Both the position numbers and the translations under genes were made by a program. DNA of 46,387 bases from Actinomycetota bacterium (GTDB lineage Bacteria > Actinomycetota > Actinomycetes > S36-B12 > UBA10799). The notes beneath the pieces were generated by a model that searched no databases, was not told the DNA's origin, and saw only the letters and a program-made list of their open reading frames with translations. Positions 35,250 through 43,363 of the stretch are shown piece after piece (the stretch's first letter is position 1; every line of letters starts with the position of its first letter). Location: the NCBI GenBank assembly GCA_963169225.1, contig CAUJDH010000004.1:1-46387 (forward strand), read 5' to 3'.

Positions 35250-35924
35250 TCACGCAGTTTCTGCCCCGCTTGAATCATCTTCATCTTCTTCGGAGTAGCT
35301 GGAGTTGCCAGAGGTAGAACCTCCGAGCGCAGCTTTGAGTTTTGTTGCCTGATCAGCCGTGATAGCCCCCGACTGCTGGGCTTGATCTACAAGCTGAGTC
35401 GGGTCAGAACCCGACGGCATTCTGGACTTGAATTCGTTCACCTTCTCGGTGTTGACAGATCCATCCGAGTTGAAGAGATCGGCGAGCATTCGACCCGGCC
35501 CACCTTGACCAATAAGCCCACCTTGACCACCAGGCCCACCAAATCCACCTGGGCCACCTCCGGGGAACTGACCACTGGCAAAGTCCGGTGGTTGCGGGCT
35601 CGACGATTTGGTGATGCCCCAAACACCGGCGCCCACAGCCAACACACATGCTGCCGCGGTAGTGCACGCAAGGATCTTGGAACGTTTTCGAGCCTTCTCA
35701 TATTTGGCTTGCCAGGTGTCCTCTATGGCGGGCAGATCGACTTGCGCATCAGAAGAAGTACCGGCCTGCACTCCCTGCTCAACTTGGCCTAGTCCCTGAA
35801 TCTGTTGAGTCGGTGGACTTGGAGCGATTTCTGAAGCCGGAGGTTGAGTAGCTTCAGGCGTTTGACTTAGGGGCGTTTGCGGCTGGGTTTGATTACCTTG
35901 TTCGGTGTTTTCGTTTTGATTCAT
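35250..35924 (-). CDS. Gln/Pro-rich, single-membrane-span protein with Gly-rich extracellular part
   Basis: The 224-residue protein has a Gln/Pro/Thr-rich cytoplasmic arm (about residues 1–60), a charged stretch (WQAKYEKARKRSK), one membrane segment (ILACTTAAACVLAVGAGVWGI, about residues 84–104), then an external Gly-rich section (GGGPGGFGGPGGQGGLIGQGGPG) and a helical end with DPTQLVDQAQQSGAITADQATKLKAALGG. The tail is acidic. I do not recognise a family. It follows the sensor kinase by about 50 bases on the same strand, so it is probably the third gene of the regulator–kinase operon and may be its sensing partner or output. Confidence 0.72.
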   Translation of the reverse strand: MNQNENTEQGNQTQPQTPLSQTPEATQPPASEIAPSPPTQQIQGLGQVEQGVQAGTSSDAQVDLPAIEDTWQAKYEKARKRSKILACTTAAACVLAVGAGVWGITKSSSPQPPDFASGQFPGGGPGGFGGPGGQGGLIGQGGPGRMLADLFNSDGSVNTEKVNEFKSRMPSGSDPTQLVDQAQQSGAITADQATKLKAALGGSTSGNSSYSEEDEDDSSGAETA

Positions 35925-35975
35925 GCTTTGAAGCTATGAGACAAAACTGGTAAAAACCTGGAAACCAAATCAGCG

Positions 35976-37466
35976 TTAGCTGTGAGTTGAAACCAACGGC
36001 AATTCGACTCTAAAGATCGTGCCAGGACCCAGATCAGCGGCCTCAAAATCACCCAATTCGACTGCCTCATCACGCTGATCACCGCGGATCGCTGTCACGT
36101 TGCCGCCATGAGATTTCACAATGCTCTCGACGATCGAGAGGCCCAGACCCATCCCGCCTGTCTCTCTGCTTCGCGATTTCTCACCCCGGTAGAAGCGCTC
36201 GAATATTCGCGACAAGTCCTCGTTGTCGAGGCCAGGGCCAAAGTCACGAACTTCGACGACAACATTGTCCACAGCACCCGGCCCCGCAGCGCGATTCACG
36301 TCGAGGGTTACGTGAATTGGAGTGTCCGGCGGCGTATAGGCAACCGCATTTTGCAACAGATTGAGCAACACTCGACGCAAACCCTGCGCATCACCCTTCA
36401 CCATCGGCGGTTCACCCGCATCGATGCGGAGGTCGATCACCCGACTCGGCGCTACGACCTGAATGGAGTGAACGGCATCCGTTGCTACCGACAGCAAGTC
36501 GACTGGTTCAAGCTCAAGCGGTCGCTCCTCATCTAGCTTTGCAAGCAGGAGCAAATCTTCAACGATCACACGCATCCGACTCGCCTCGGATTCAATGCGA
36601 CCAACGTCTTCCGCGCCAGCAATCTGCAACGACGCCGGATCACGACTTTGAAATAGTTCTGCGTATCCCAGGATCGAGGTCAACGGAGTGCGCAGCTCAT
36701 GGCTGGCATCAGCAACAAACCGCCGCATACGTTCTTCTGATTCGCGGGCCTGCTGCTCAGACATTCTCTGCTGATCAAACGATTGTTCAATCTGACTCAA
36801 CATCGCATTGAGCGATTTAGCAAGACTTCCAACTTCCGTAGCTTCAGGCAGATCCGGCACACGATGAGACAGATCACCCTGCGCAATCTGACCCGCCGCA
36901 TGTTCGACTTGATTGAGAGGTTCGAGGCTCTTACGCACGAGCACATAACCACCGAGCGCAGCCAAGACAATCACGATGCCACCAACCGCAAGTTCAATCG
37001 TGATCAAGTTCGAAACAGTCTCGGTAATGTCAGTCGTATCTCTGCCGATGGTGAGGTACTCACCCGGCGAAATCTCGGCCGTAATCACCTGCCAAGTGGT
37101 GCCACCAGATTTCGATGTTGTTCCATACGGAACACCAATCACTGTTGGCGGAAAGCTCACGACAGGCGGATCGTCAACTTGCCCACCTCGCTGTTCAATC
37201 TGACCACCGCTGTTAGCGATCTGGATATAAAGTCCATCGGTAAATGGCCCGAACCCCTGATTCATCTGAGGAGTAGGAGTTCTGAAACCATCGCGTGGCC
37301 GCTGAACACTCTGCACGAGTTGCTCATTAACCTGCCGATGCAAATAGTTGTTAAGCACCGCAGCAGAAGTCGCTCCAGCGATCAATAGGCCGACAGCCAT
37401 CAGCACAATGATGACGACAACCATCGTCACACGAAGCGGATACCTGGAAGCAAACGAAGTCTTCAC
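35976..37466 (-). CDS. Sensor histidine kinase (TrcS/MprB-like)
   Basis: This 496-residue kinase has two membrane segments (about residues 13–37 and 157–177) with a roughly 120-residue extracellular sensor between them. A HAMP linker (178–230) and the dimerisation domain with H-box FVADASHELRTPLTSILGYAE follow (His256 is the phosphoacceptor). The ATPase domain shows LLNLLQNAVAYTPPDT (N-box), VRDFGPGLDNEDLSRIFERFYRG (G1/F) and GGMGLGLSIVESIVKSHGG (G2). The start is GTG 37466 and overlaps the regulator stop by four bases (GTGA). The Gln-rich sensor (QVNEQLVQSVQRPRDGF) gives no clue to its signal. Confidence 0.95.
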   Translation of the reverse strand: MKTSFASRYPLRVTMVVVIIVLMAVGLLIAGATSAAVLNNYLHRQVNEQLVQSVQRPRDGFRTPTPQMNQGFGPFTDGLYIQIANSGGQIEQRGGQVDDPPVVSFPPTVIGVPYGTTSKSGGTTWQVITAEISPGEYLTIGRDTTDITETVSNLITIELAVGGIVIVLAALGGYVLVRKSLEPLNQVEHAAGQIAQGDLSHRVPDLPEATEVGSLAKSLNAMLSQIEQSFDQQRMSEQQARESEERMRRFVADASHELRTPLTSILGYAELFQSRDPASLQIAGAEDVGRIESEASRMRVIVEDLLLLAKLDEERPLELEPVDLLSVATDAVHSIQVVAPSRVIDLRIDAGEPPMVKGDAQGLRRVLLNLLQNAVAYTPPDTPIHVTLDVNRAAGPGAVDNVVVEVRDFGPGLDNEDLSRIFERFYRGEKSRSRETGGMGLGLSIVESIVKSHGGNVTAIRGDQRDEAVELGDFEAADLGPGTIFRVELPLVSTHS

Positions 37467-38173
37467 GGTGTCCTCAGGATGTAACCGAACCCACGCACCG
37501 TGTGGAGCAGCCGAGGCTCCTTCTTGTCAATCTTGCGGCGAAGGTACGACACATACGACTCGACGACATTGGCATCACCACTGAAGTCGTAATTCCACAC
37601 ATGATCCAAGATCTGGGCTTTAGACAAAACCTGACCTGGATTCGACATGAAGTATCGCAGCAGTTTGTATTCGGTCGGCGAAAGCGAAACCTCTTTGCCC
37701 GCCTTGGTCACTGTGTAAGTCTGTTCATTGAGTTCGATGTCTTCGAAACGCAAGACTTGACCACCATCAGAATCCGCTGGGCTAACGCGCCTAAGAACTG
37801 TTCGCGCCCGCACCACGAGCTCTTCAAGGCTAAACGGCTTGGTCAGATAGTCGTCGGCGCCAAGTGTCAGACCACGAACCTTGTCGGACAGCGAATCACG
37901 TGCCGTAAGAAAAATAACCGGCGTCTCGACGTTCATCTGACGCAACTTCTGGATCACCGTGAAGCCATCGAAGTGCGGCATCATGACATCCAAAATTAAG
38001 ATGTCGAATTCATTGATGAGAGCCAGCTCGTAGGCCTCTCGTCCGTCACCAGCAGTCGTAACCTGGAAGCCTGCAAACTTCAGACTTGTCGCGAGGAGTT
38101 CGACAATATTGGGTTCGTCATCAGCGACAAGCACGCGAATGGCGTTGGTCGAGTCGGCGTTTTCATTGCTCAC
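37463..38173 (-). CDS. OmpR-family response regulator (TrcR-like)
   Basis: The receiver domain has the acidic pair DD (residues 18–19), phospho-Asp62 in ILILDVMMP, Thr90 and Lys112 in LTKPFSLEEL. The winged-helix output domain begins around residue 135 and has LSPTEYKLLRYFMSNPGQVLSKAQILDHVWNYDFSGDANVVESYVSYLRRKI and HTVRGFGYIL, typical OmpR/PhoB. I prefer GTG 38173 (MSNENADSTN, 235 residues) because GGAGG lies seven bases before it. The frame is open to 38236. The sequence is close to TrcR of mycobacteria. It is first in an operon with the kinase and the Gly-rich protein. Confidence 0.95.
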   Translation of the reverse strand: MSNENADSTNAIRVLVADDEPNIVELLATSLKFAGFQVTTAGDGREAYELALINEFDILILDVMMPHFDGFTVIQKLRQMNVETPVIFLTARDSLSDKVRGLTLGADDYLTKPFSLEELVVRARTVLRRVSPADSDGGQVLRFEDIELNEQTYTVTKAGKEVSLSPTEYKLLRYFMSNPGQVLSKAQILDHVWNYDFSGDANVVESYVSYLRRKIDKKEPRLLHTVRGFGYILRTP

Positions 38174-38267
38174 AGTTTTGCCTCCGCATTCATTATGGGG
38201 GACAAATCTGTGAGTTCCCTGTGAAGTTGATGTCAACCCGCATGGAACTAGCGAGCGACCCTATCCA

Positions 38268-38675
38268 CTAAGGCGCATCGGTTGTGTCGACCATCCACGA
38301 GATACCGAAACGGTCTGTACACATCCCAAAACCTTTAGACCAAAATGTCTCACTGAACGGCAGCGTGAGTTCGCCACCGTCGGCGAGAGCCTCGAGGATC
38401 CGCTCACCCTCGGCGTAGTTATCGGCAACATATGCCACGGCATAGCCAGTTTTAGGTCCACCGTCTCCAGACGGATCGTCAGAACCCATCAAGATTGCGT
38501 CGCCGATTGTCAGCGATACATGCATGATGAGATTCGGATCGACACCAGGCATCCTGGCTTCTTCAGGTACATCACTAAAAGCCGAAACCGTAAGCTCTCC
38601 ACCTAGGACCCGCTGGTAGAACTCAAACGCCTCTCGACAGTCATTGCTGAAAAATAGATACGGATGAATACTCAT
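38268..38675 (-). CDS. VOC-family protein (PhnB/glyoxalase-like)
   Basis: The 135-residue protein carries the PhnB-type vicinal oxygen chelate fold: MSIHPYLFFSNDCREAFEFYQRVLGGELTVSAF at the start, HVSLTIGDAILMGSDD, YVADNYAEGERILEALADGGELTLPFSETFWSKGFGMCTDRFGISWMVD at the end. ATG 38675 has GGGAGA upstream. An upstream ATG at 38708 adds 11 unconserved residues. Such proteins bind small ligands or metals. No specific activity is known. Confidence 0.88.
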   Translation of the reverse strand: MSIHPYLFFSNDCREAFEFYQRVLGGELTVSAFSDVPEEARMPGVDPNLIMHVSLTIGDAILMGSDDPSGDGGPKTGYAVAYVADNYAEGERILEALADGGELTLPFSETFWSKGFGMCTDRFGISWMVDTTDAP

Positions 38676-38732
38676 AACGTCTCCCGGATCGTTGTCGGTC
38701 AATTTCAACGTACCGGCTCGACGCCTGGCTGG

Positions 38733-39185
38733 CTAGACGTCTTCATACTCCCAGCGCGGGATTCGACAGGCCAGGCCGAGTACTTCGCCCTTTTCATCGG
38801 TAACGCGCCATAGTGTGGCATCCAAAATTCTGAACTTGCTCCCGCTACTGGAGACCCTGATTCCCGAATACCCAGTGACATAGCCTGACTCGGTTGCCTG
38901 TGCGATCAACTTGCCGCGTTCGGCTTGGACATCGACTGCGGCAGACAACCTCGAAGGCATCCCGACGAATTCACTCCACGGCCGCTCAAACACATATTGC
39001 GCAACTTGGTTGGCGTAGACAAACCGAGGATCTTCCGAACCGTCGTGACACAGCAACACATCGACGCTGCTGTACATGGCAGCGGCGATATTAGAACCTT
39101 CAACCAAATCATGCCCAGCCAAGCGTCCATACGAGGCCGCCATAGCCATCGCCAGACTGGATACCTCAGGAGATTGCGGGGTCAT
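38733..39185 (-). CDS. MEKHLA domain protein
   Basis: The 150-residue protein matches the MEKHLA (PAS-like) domain: SSVDVLLCHDGSEDPRFVYANQVAQYVFERPWSEFVGMPSRLSAAVDVQAERGKLIAQATESGYVTGYSGIRVSSSGSKFRILDATLWRV. In bacteria this domain stands alone or with sensors and is thought to bind a small ligand. No catalytic residues are known. It is divergent from the radical SAM gene by 111 bases; the SOS box in this gap lies at the radical SAM side. Confidence 0.86.
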   Translation of the reverse strand: MTPQSPEVSSLAMAMAASYGRLAGHDLVEGSNIAAAMYSSVDVLLCHDGSEDPRFVYANQVAQYVFERPWSEFVGMPSRLSAAVDVQAERGKLIAQATESGYVTGYSGIRVSSSGSKFRILDATLWRVTDEKGEVLGLACRIPRWEYEDV

Positions 39186-39272
39186 ATCGACATTCTTTCA
39201 CCGAGTTTTCCGCACCTGGAATCGCCACCTGCCTCCGGCTTCGGTCTTTCGGCTCAAGGACTTGCCAATAGA

Positions 39273-39288
39273 TCGAACGTATGTTCGA
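39273..39288. promoter_or_regulatory. Perfect actinobacterial LexA (SOS) box
   Basis: TCGAAC–GTAT–GTTCGA is a perfect match to the mycobacterial/actinobacterial SOS box consensus TCGAAC(N4)GTTCGA. It ends eight bases before the ATG of the radical SAM gene. A TTGCCA box (39262–39267) with a 17-base spacer and TCGAAT (39285–39290) could be the promoter it covers, which gives a leaderless start at 39297. LexA binding would block it until DNA damage. Confidence 0.85.
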
Positions 39289-39296
39289 ATGGGGAC

Positions 39297-40379
39297 ATGC
39301 GCTGGTCAACTCTTGCATTAAGAGATTCCACCGACGGAGCTTCGGTCGATAACTCGCTACCTGGACTTTCGCTATCTGAGGTTGCTCCGATTCCTGGCCA
39401 TTTGAGGTCAGTACGTGCTCCCGAATTCAAAGGAGCCGTGTTCCATGAAGTCATCGCCAAGACCGCTTTAAACAGAGTCCCCTCACAGGCCTCAGTGCCA
39501 TTTGAATGGACAATAAATCCCTACCGCGGGTGCTCTCACGCCTGCGTCTACTGCTTCGCGCGCGGCTCCCATAGATATTTAGACCTAGACACCGGTCGCG
39601 ATTTCGATTCCCAAATCATCGTCAAGGTAAATATTGCAGAAGTACTAGAACGCGAACTTGCTCGACCCTCGTGGACTGGTAAACATGTGGCGCTCGGGAG
39701 TAACACCGACCCCTACCAGCGAGCAGAGGGTCGCTACAAGCTCATGCCTGGGATCATTGAACGACTTGCCGCAAGCGGAACCTCCCTCTCGATCCTGACC
39801 AAAGGAAGTCTGCTGCGCCGAGACCTGCCGCAACTTGCTGCAGTTTCCGACAAGATCAACGTCGATATCGCAATGTCGATCGCCGTGGGAGACAAAGAAC
39901 TTCAGCAATCAGTAGAACCTGGCACCCCATCGACTAGAGCACGACTGGAGACTATTTCTGCCGCTCGCGATGCTGGCTTTGAATGCAGCGTATTTATGAT
40001 GCCGATCTTGCCGTACCTCACCGACTCAAACAGTCAACTCATTCCATTACTGAGAAGCATCCGTGAGGCCGGGGCGAGCTCAGTCATGTATTCTCCACTC
40101 CACTTGAGGGAGTACGTGAAGCCATGGTTCTTCGAATGGCTTGAGCGCGAGCATCCAGAGCTACTTCCCCGCTACCAAAAGCTCTACCCAGGTAAGGCGA
40201 GCCGGGCCCCCAAAGAATACCGCCAGACACTAGCCACCCGGATTCGCCCGCTGATCCGCCGGTTCGGACTCGAAAGAAATGCCCGACGTGGCTCCATCAG
40301 CCAAATGCCTGCCGCCACTGAAGCCGCGGTTCAGACGATGACACTCCCTGGAGTTCCAACAACGCCTACCTTGTTTTAA
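39297..40379 (+). CDS. Rv2578c-family radical SAM protein
   Basis: The 360-residue protein begins MRWSTLALRD and has a radical SAM cluster motif CSHACVYC (Cys79, Cys83, Cys86) in NPYRGCSHACVYCFARGSHRYLD. It continues VALGSNTDPYQRAEGRYKLMPGIIERLAASGTSLSILTKGSLLRRDLP and ends with the family tag TPTLF. It corresponds to M. tuberculosis Rv2578c, sometimes called a spore-photoproduct-lyase-like protein. I use ATG 39297; the frame is open 370 bases upstream but that region is noncoding or antisense to the MEKHLA gene. An SOS box overlaps its promoter, so a DNA-damage role is likely. The reaction is not known to me. Confidence 0.92.
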   Translation: MRWSTLALRDSTDGASVDNSLPGLSLSEVAPIPGHLRSVRAPEFKGAVFHEVIAKTALNRVPSQASVPFEWTINPYRGCSHACVYCFARGSHRYLDLDTGRDFDSQIIVKVNIAEVLERELARPSWTGKHVALGSNTDPYQRAEGRYKLMPGIIERLAASGTSLSILTKGSLLRRDLPQLAAVSDKINVDIAMSIAVGDKELQQSVEPGTPSTRARLETISAARDAGFECSVFMMPILPYLTDSNSQLIPLLRSIREAGASSVMYSPLHLREYVKPWFFEWLEREHPELLPRYQKLYPGKASRAPKEYRQTLATRIRPLIRRFGLERNARRGSISQMPAATEAAVQTMTLPGVPTTPTLF

Positions 40380-40508
40380 CTTCACGACAAGACATCAGGA
40401 GCACTCAACAACAAACTGCGGCGCCAATTTCACGACCCACACTGCGGACTACACCTTCTTCCCTCTCGTCACTGCAGTCACCGACCAAAAAGGACTACCC
40501 TGTTAATC

Positions 40509-40769
40509 ATGAGTCAACAAGCGCCACCACCAAACCCAGCCCAGGTTCAAAACATTGACCGATCATGGACCACCACCAAGATCGTGTCGATCATCGTCGC
40601 CATCGTGACAGGTGGCTACATGCTGCCTTGGTGCATCGCAGCAATCCGCGATGTGCGGCACTGGTCAGTGTTCTGGGTCAACCTCCTACTGGGCTGGACA
40701 ATCATCGGCTGGATCATCGCTTTGATCATGGCCTTGCGCAGCCAACGCCTCGTCGTCAACGGACGTTGA
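40509..40769 (+). CDS. Superinfection-immunity-like small membrane protein
   Basis: The 86-residue protein has a polar N-terminus (MSQQAPPPNPAQVQNIDRSW) and two membrane segments (IVSIIVAIVTGGYMLPWCIAAI and VFWVNLLLGWTIIGWIIALIMAL). NLLLGWTIIGWIIAL is the signature of the Imm_superinfect family, named for phage T4 Imm. Bacterial members are common and their role is mostly untested. It ends seven bases before the LLM gene stub. Confidence 0.75.
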   Translation: MSQQAPPPNPAQVQNIDRSWTTTKIVSIIVAIVTGGYMLPWCIAAIRDVRHWSVFWVNLLLGWTIIGWIIALIMALRSQRLVVNGR

Positions 40770-40776
40770 TCGCGCC

Positions 40777-41028
40777 ATGAAGAAAATAGGCTTCCTCTCC
40801 TTTGGACACTGGTCAGAGAATCGTGGCTCTCAAACGCGAAGTGCCTCAGACTTCTTTCACCAATCCATCGACTTAGCGCAAGCGGTCGAAGATCTCGGAG
40901 CTGACGGAGCCTACTTTCGGGTACATCACTTCGCTCGCCAAGCCGCTTCGCCATTCCCGTTGCTAGCTGCGATCGGTGCCACAACCAATCGCATCGAGAT
41001 CGGCACCGGCGTGATCGACATGCGTTAG
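40777..41028 (+). pseudogene. LLM-class flavin-dependent oxidoreductase, 5' stub cut by the metal island
   Basis: The 83 residues MKKIGFLSFGHWSENRGSQTRSASDFFHQSIDLAQAVEDLGADGAYFRVHHFARQAASPFPLLAAIGATTNRIEIGTGVIDMR match the N-terminus of luciferase-like monooxygenases, which normally run to about 340 residues and continue with YENPLYMAED-type sequence. A TAG follows Arg83 directly. From here on the base composition rises. The gene was therefore cut by insertion at about 41024–41028. The remainder of the gene is not in the window. Confidence 0.82.
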
Positions 41029-41072
41029 CGCATGTTCGTGTTATGGCTCTCGTTTTCTCGGTCCGCGTCCCT

Positions 41073-41462
41073 CTACAGGTACCGGCAGACCTGGTCTGGG
41101 CTGCATGTGTCGGGGTCCGGGTGCGCGGCGTCGTGCCGGAGGTCGGCGATGGTGCCGTGCAGGGCGGTGAGCTGGGCGATCTGCTGCTCGATCTCGGCCA
41201 GGCGCGCGTCGAGGAGGTCTCGCACGTGCTCGCAGGGCGCGTGGCCGCTGTCGCGGATGTCGAGGATTTGGCGGATCTGGGCGAGGGTGAGGCCTGCGGC
41301 CTGGCCACGGTGAACGAAGTCGATCCGGGCGACGGCGTCGGGCGCGTAGTCGCGGTACCCGGATGGCGTCCGGTCGGCCGGGGGCAGCAGTCCCTGCTCT
41401 TCGTAGAACCGGAGCGTCTTCGAGGTGGTGCCCGCGCGTTCGGCGAGTTCTCCGATGCGCAT
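41073..41462 (-). CDS. MerR-family metal-responsive regulator
   Basis: The 129-residue protein starts MRIGELAERAGTTSKTLRFYEEQGLLPPADRTPSGYRDYAPDAVARIDFVHRGQAAGLTLAQIRQILDIRDSGHAPCEHV and ends DPDTCSPDQVCRYL. The Cys residues (in HAPCEHV, DTCSPDQVC) could bind Hg2+ or another thiophilic metal. It is divergent from merA, and the operator between them (41495–41526) has the long spacer of MerR promoters. In the repressor/activator mode it distorts the DNA on metal binding. Hg is the likely signal from the neighbour, not from the protein itself. Confidence 0.88.
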   Translation of the reverse strand: MRIGELAERAGTTSKTLRFYEEQGLLPPADRTPSGYRDYAPDAVARIDFVHRGQAAGLTLAQIRQILDIRDSGHAPCEHVRDLLDARLAEIEQQIAQLTALHGTIADLRHDAAHPDPDTCSPDQVCRYL

Positions 41463-41494
41463 TGCGGCCTCCGATCATTCGGCAGGGGCCACGC

Positions 41495-41526
41495 TTGACC
41501 TTCCCCTGCACTGGAAGGTCCAGTAT
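41495..41526 (+). promoter_or_regulatory. MerR-type promoter/operator of merA
   Basis: TTGACC (41495–41500) and CAGTAT (41521–41526) are 20 bases apart, the overlong spacer of MerR-regulated promoters. Between lies the dyad GACCTTCC (41497–41504) … GGAAGGTC (41513–41520) with an eight-base centre. The dyad is close to that of CueR-controlled promoters as well. Confidence 0.75.
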
Positions 41527-41568
41527 GGCTGAAACGGAACAGAAGTCCAAGCCTTGACGGGAGCAGCG

Positions 41569-42993
41569 ATGCCTACGAAGTACGATCTCGCCATCATCGG
41601 ATCGGGCGGCGGAGCGTTCGCCGCCGCGATTCGCGCGACCATGCTCGGGAAGTCGGTGGTGATGATCGAGCGTGGCACGCTCGGCGGCACCTGCGTGAAC
41701 ACGGGCTGCGTGCCGTCGAAGGCCCTCATCGCCGCCGCCGATGCACGGCACGTCGCCGCCGACGCCGCCGACCGGTTCCCGGGGATCGCGACGACGGCAG
41801 GCCCAGTGGACATGCCCGCGCTGATCGCCGGGAAGCAGGCGTTGGTCGAGACGATGCGGGGCGAGAAGTACGCCGACGTCGCCGATTCATACGGGTGGCA
41901 CGTCCGGCGGGGAGACGCCGGGTTCGCGGGCACCCCGGACGCGCCGGTGTTGGAGGTCACCGCCGCAGACGGAGCGGCCGAGACGATCGAGGCCGAGCAC
42001 TACCTGGTCGCCACCGGTGCGCGGCCGTGGGCTCCGCCGATCGACGGCCTGGACGAGGCCGGGTACCTGACCTCGACCACGGCGATGGACCTGACCGAGG
42101 TCCCCGAGTCGATGCTGGTGCTCGGCGGCGGCTACGTCGCCCTGGAGCAGGCGCAGCTGTTCGCCCGCCTCGGCTCCCAGGTCACCGTGCTGGTGCGGTC
42201 CCGGCTCGCGTCGAAGGAGGAGCCGGAGGTGTCCCGGACACTGCAGGAGGTGTTCGCCGACGAGGGCATCCGGGTGGTCCCCCGCGCGGTGCCGACCCGG
42301 GTGTCCCGGGACGCGGCGACCGGGCAGGTCGTGGTTACCGCGGACGTGTCCGGCGGCTCGCAGGAGTTCCGCGCCGACCAGGTGCTCGTCGCCCTCGGAC
42401 GCCGTCCCGTCACCGACGGCTTGAACCTCGATGCGGTCGGGGTGAAGACCGGGGACTCCGGCGAGGTGGTCGTCTCCGACCATCTGCAGTCGTCGAACCC
42501 GCGGATCTGGGCCGCGGGCGACGTGACCGGGCACCCGGAGTTCGTCTACGTCGCGGCCCACCACGGCACCCTCGTCGCCGAGAACGCGTTCGCCGACGCC
42601 GACCGGTCCGTCGACTACTCCCATCTGCCGCGGGTGACGTTCACCGGACCGGCGATCGGCGCGGTCGGGATGACCGAGAAGGAGGTCGTCGCCGCGGGGA
42701 TCCGCTGCGACTGCCGCGTGCTGCCCCTGGAGTATGTGCCCCGGGCGGTGATCAACCGCGACACCCGCGGGTTCATCAAGATCGTCGTGAACGCCGATAC
42801 GAGCGAGATCCTCGGCCTCACCGCCGTCGCCAAGGACGCCGGGGAACTCGCCGCCGCAGGCGTCCACGTGCTCGGCAAGACCATCGCCGAAGTCGCCGAC
42901 GCCTGGGCCCCCTACCTGACCATGACCGAAGGCATCCGGATCGCCGCGAAGTCCTTCACCACCGACCCGTCACTGCTCTCGTGCTGCGCATGA
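41569..42993 (+). CDS. merA: Mercuric reductase
   Basis: MerA reduces Hg2+ to volatile Hg0 with NADPH and FAD. This 474-residue copy shows the FAD fold AIIGSGGGAFAAAIRATMLGKSVVMIE, the redox pair GGTCVNTGCVPSK (Cys42, Cys47), the NADPH fold VLGGGYVALEQAQLFARLGSQVTVL, WAAGDVTGHPEFVYVAAHHG and the C-terminal vicinal pair SLLSCCA (Cys472, Cys473), which hands over Hg. The N-terminal NmerA domain is absent, as in many actinobacterial MerA. ATG 41569 follows GGGAG by six bases; the frame is open to TTG 41554. Confidence 0.97.
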   Translation: MPTKYDLAIIGSGGGAFAAAIRATMLGKSVVMIERGTLGGTCVNTGCVPSKALIAAADARHVAADAADRFPGIATTAGPVDMPALIAGKQALVETMRGEKYADVADSYGWHVRRGDAGFAGTPDAPVLEVTAADGAAETIEAEHYLVATGARPWAPPIDGLDEAGYLTSTTAMDLTEVPESMLVLGGGYVALEQAQLFARLGSQVTVLVRSRLASKEEPEVSRTLQEVFADEGIRVVPRAVPTRVSRDAATGQVVVTADVSGGSQEFRADQVLVALGRRPVTDGLNLDAVGVKTGDSGEVVVSDHLQSSNPRIWAAGDVTGHPEFVYVAAHHGTLVAENAFADADRSVDYSHLPRVTFTGPAIGAVGMTEKEVVAAGIRCDCRVLPLEYVPRAVINRDTRGFIKIVVNADTSEILGLTAVAKDAGELAAAGVHVLGKTIAEVADAWAPYLTMTEGIRIAAKSFTTDPSLLSCCA

Positions 42994-43042
42994 ACGGCAA
43001 CGCATGCAATCGGGGAGATCTCATCCGGAAGAGGTCCAGACG

Positions 43043-43345
43043 ATGAGCGCCGATCACGACCGCGACGAACGGCGCGCCGGTCCCATCGTCGCCGCAGGGA
43101 CCGGGCTGCTCCTACTGGCATGCTGCGCGCTTCCGTTGCTGCTCTGCTGCGGCCTGCCGCTCATCGCGGCGGGCGGAGCACTCGCAGGCGTCGGAGGGCT
43201 CCTCGGCAATCCCTGGATCATCGGTGCCGGGATCGCCGTCGCGATGGCCGTCACGGCCGGGATGCTCGTCAGGCTACGGCGGCGGCACCGAGGCCGCAGG
43301 GCTGGCTGCTGCGAAAATCCTTCGACTGCTGATCGGAACCGGTAG
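43043..43345 (+). CDS. Small CC-rich membrane protein, possible mercury transporter
   Basis: The 100-residue protein has two membrane segments (IVAAGTGLLLLACCALPLLLCCGLPLIAAGGALAG and WIIGAGIAVAMAVTAGMLV). Vicinal cysteines (ACCALP, LCCGLP, GCCEN) resemble the Hg-binding pairs of MerT/MerF-like importers. It follows merA by 49 bases and has GAGG upstream of ATG 43043. The frame runs open from 43004. Transport is inference from the neighbourhood. MerP and a classic MerT are not seen. Confidence 0.68.
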   Translation: MSADHDRDERRAGPIVAAGTGLLLLACCALPLLLCCGLPLIAAGGALAGVGGLLGNPWIIGAGIAVAMAVTAGMLVRLRRRHRGRRAGCCENPSTADRNR

Positions 43346-43363
43346 CTCGATCGGATCCAGCCA

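Noticed and set aside
38925-39296. The upstream extension of the radical SAM gene.
   Set aside because: It is antisense to the MEKHLA gene, crosses the SOS box, and homologues begin at MRW.
41887-43046. Long open frames antisense to or overlapping merA.
   Set aside because: They are shadow frames of a GC-rich gene with low-complexity Arg/Gly text.
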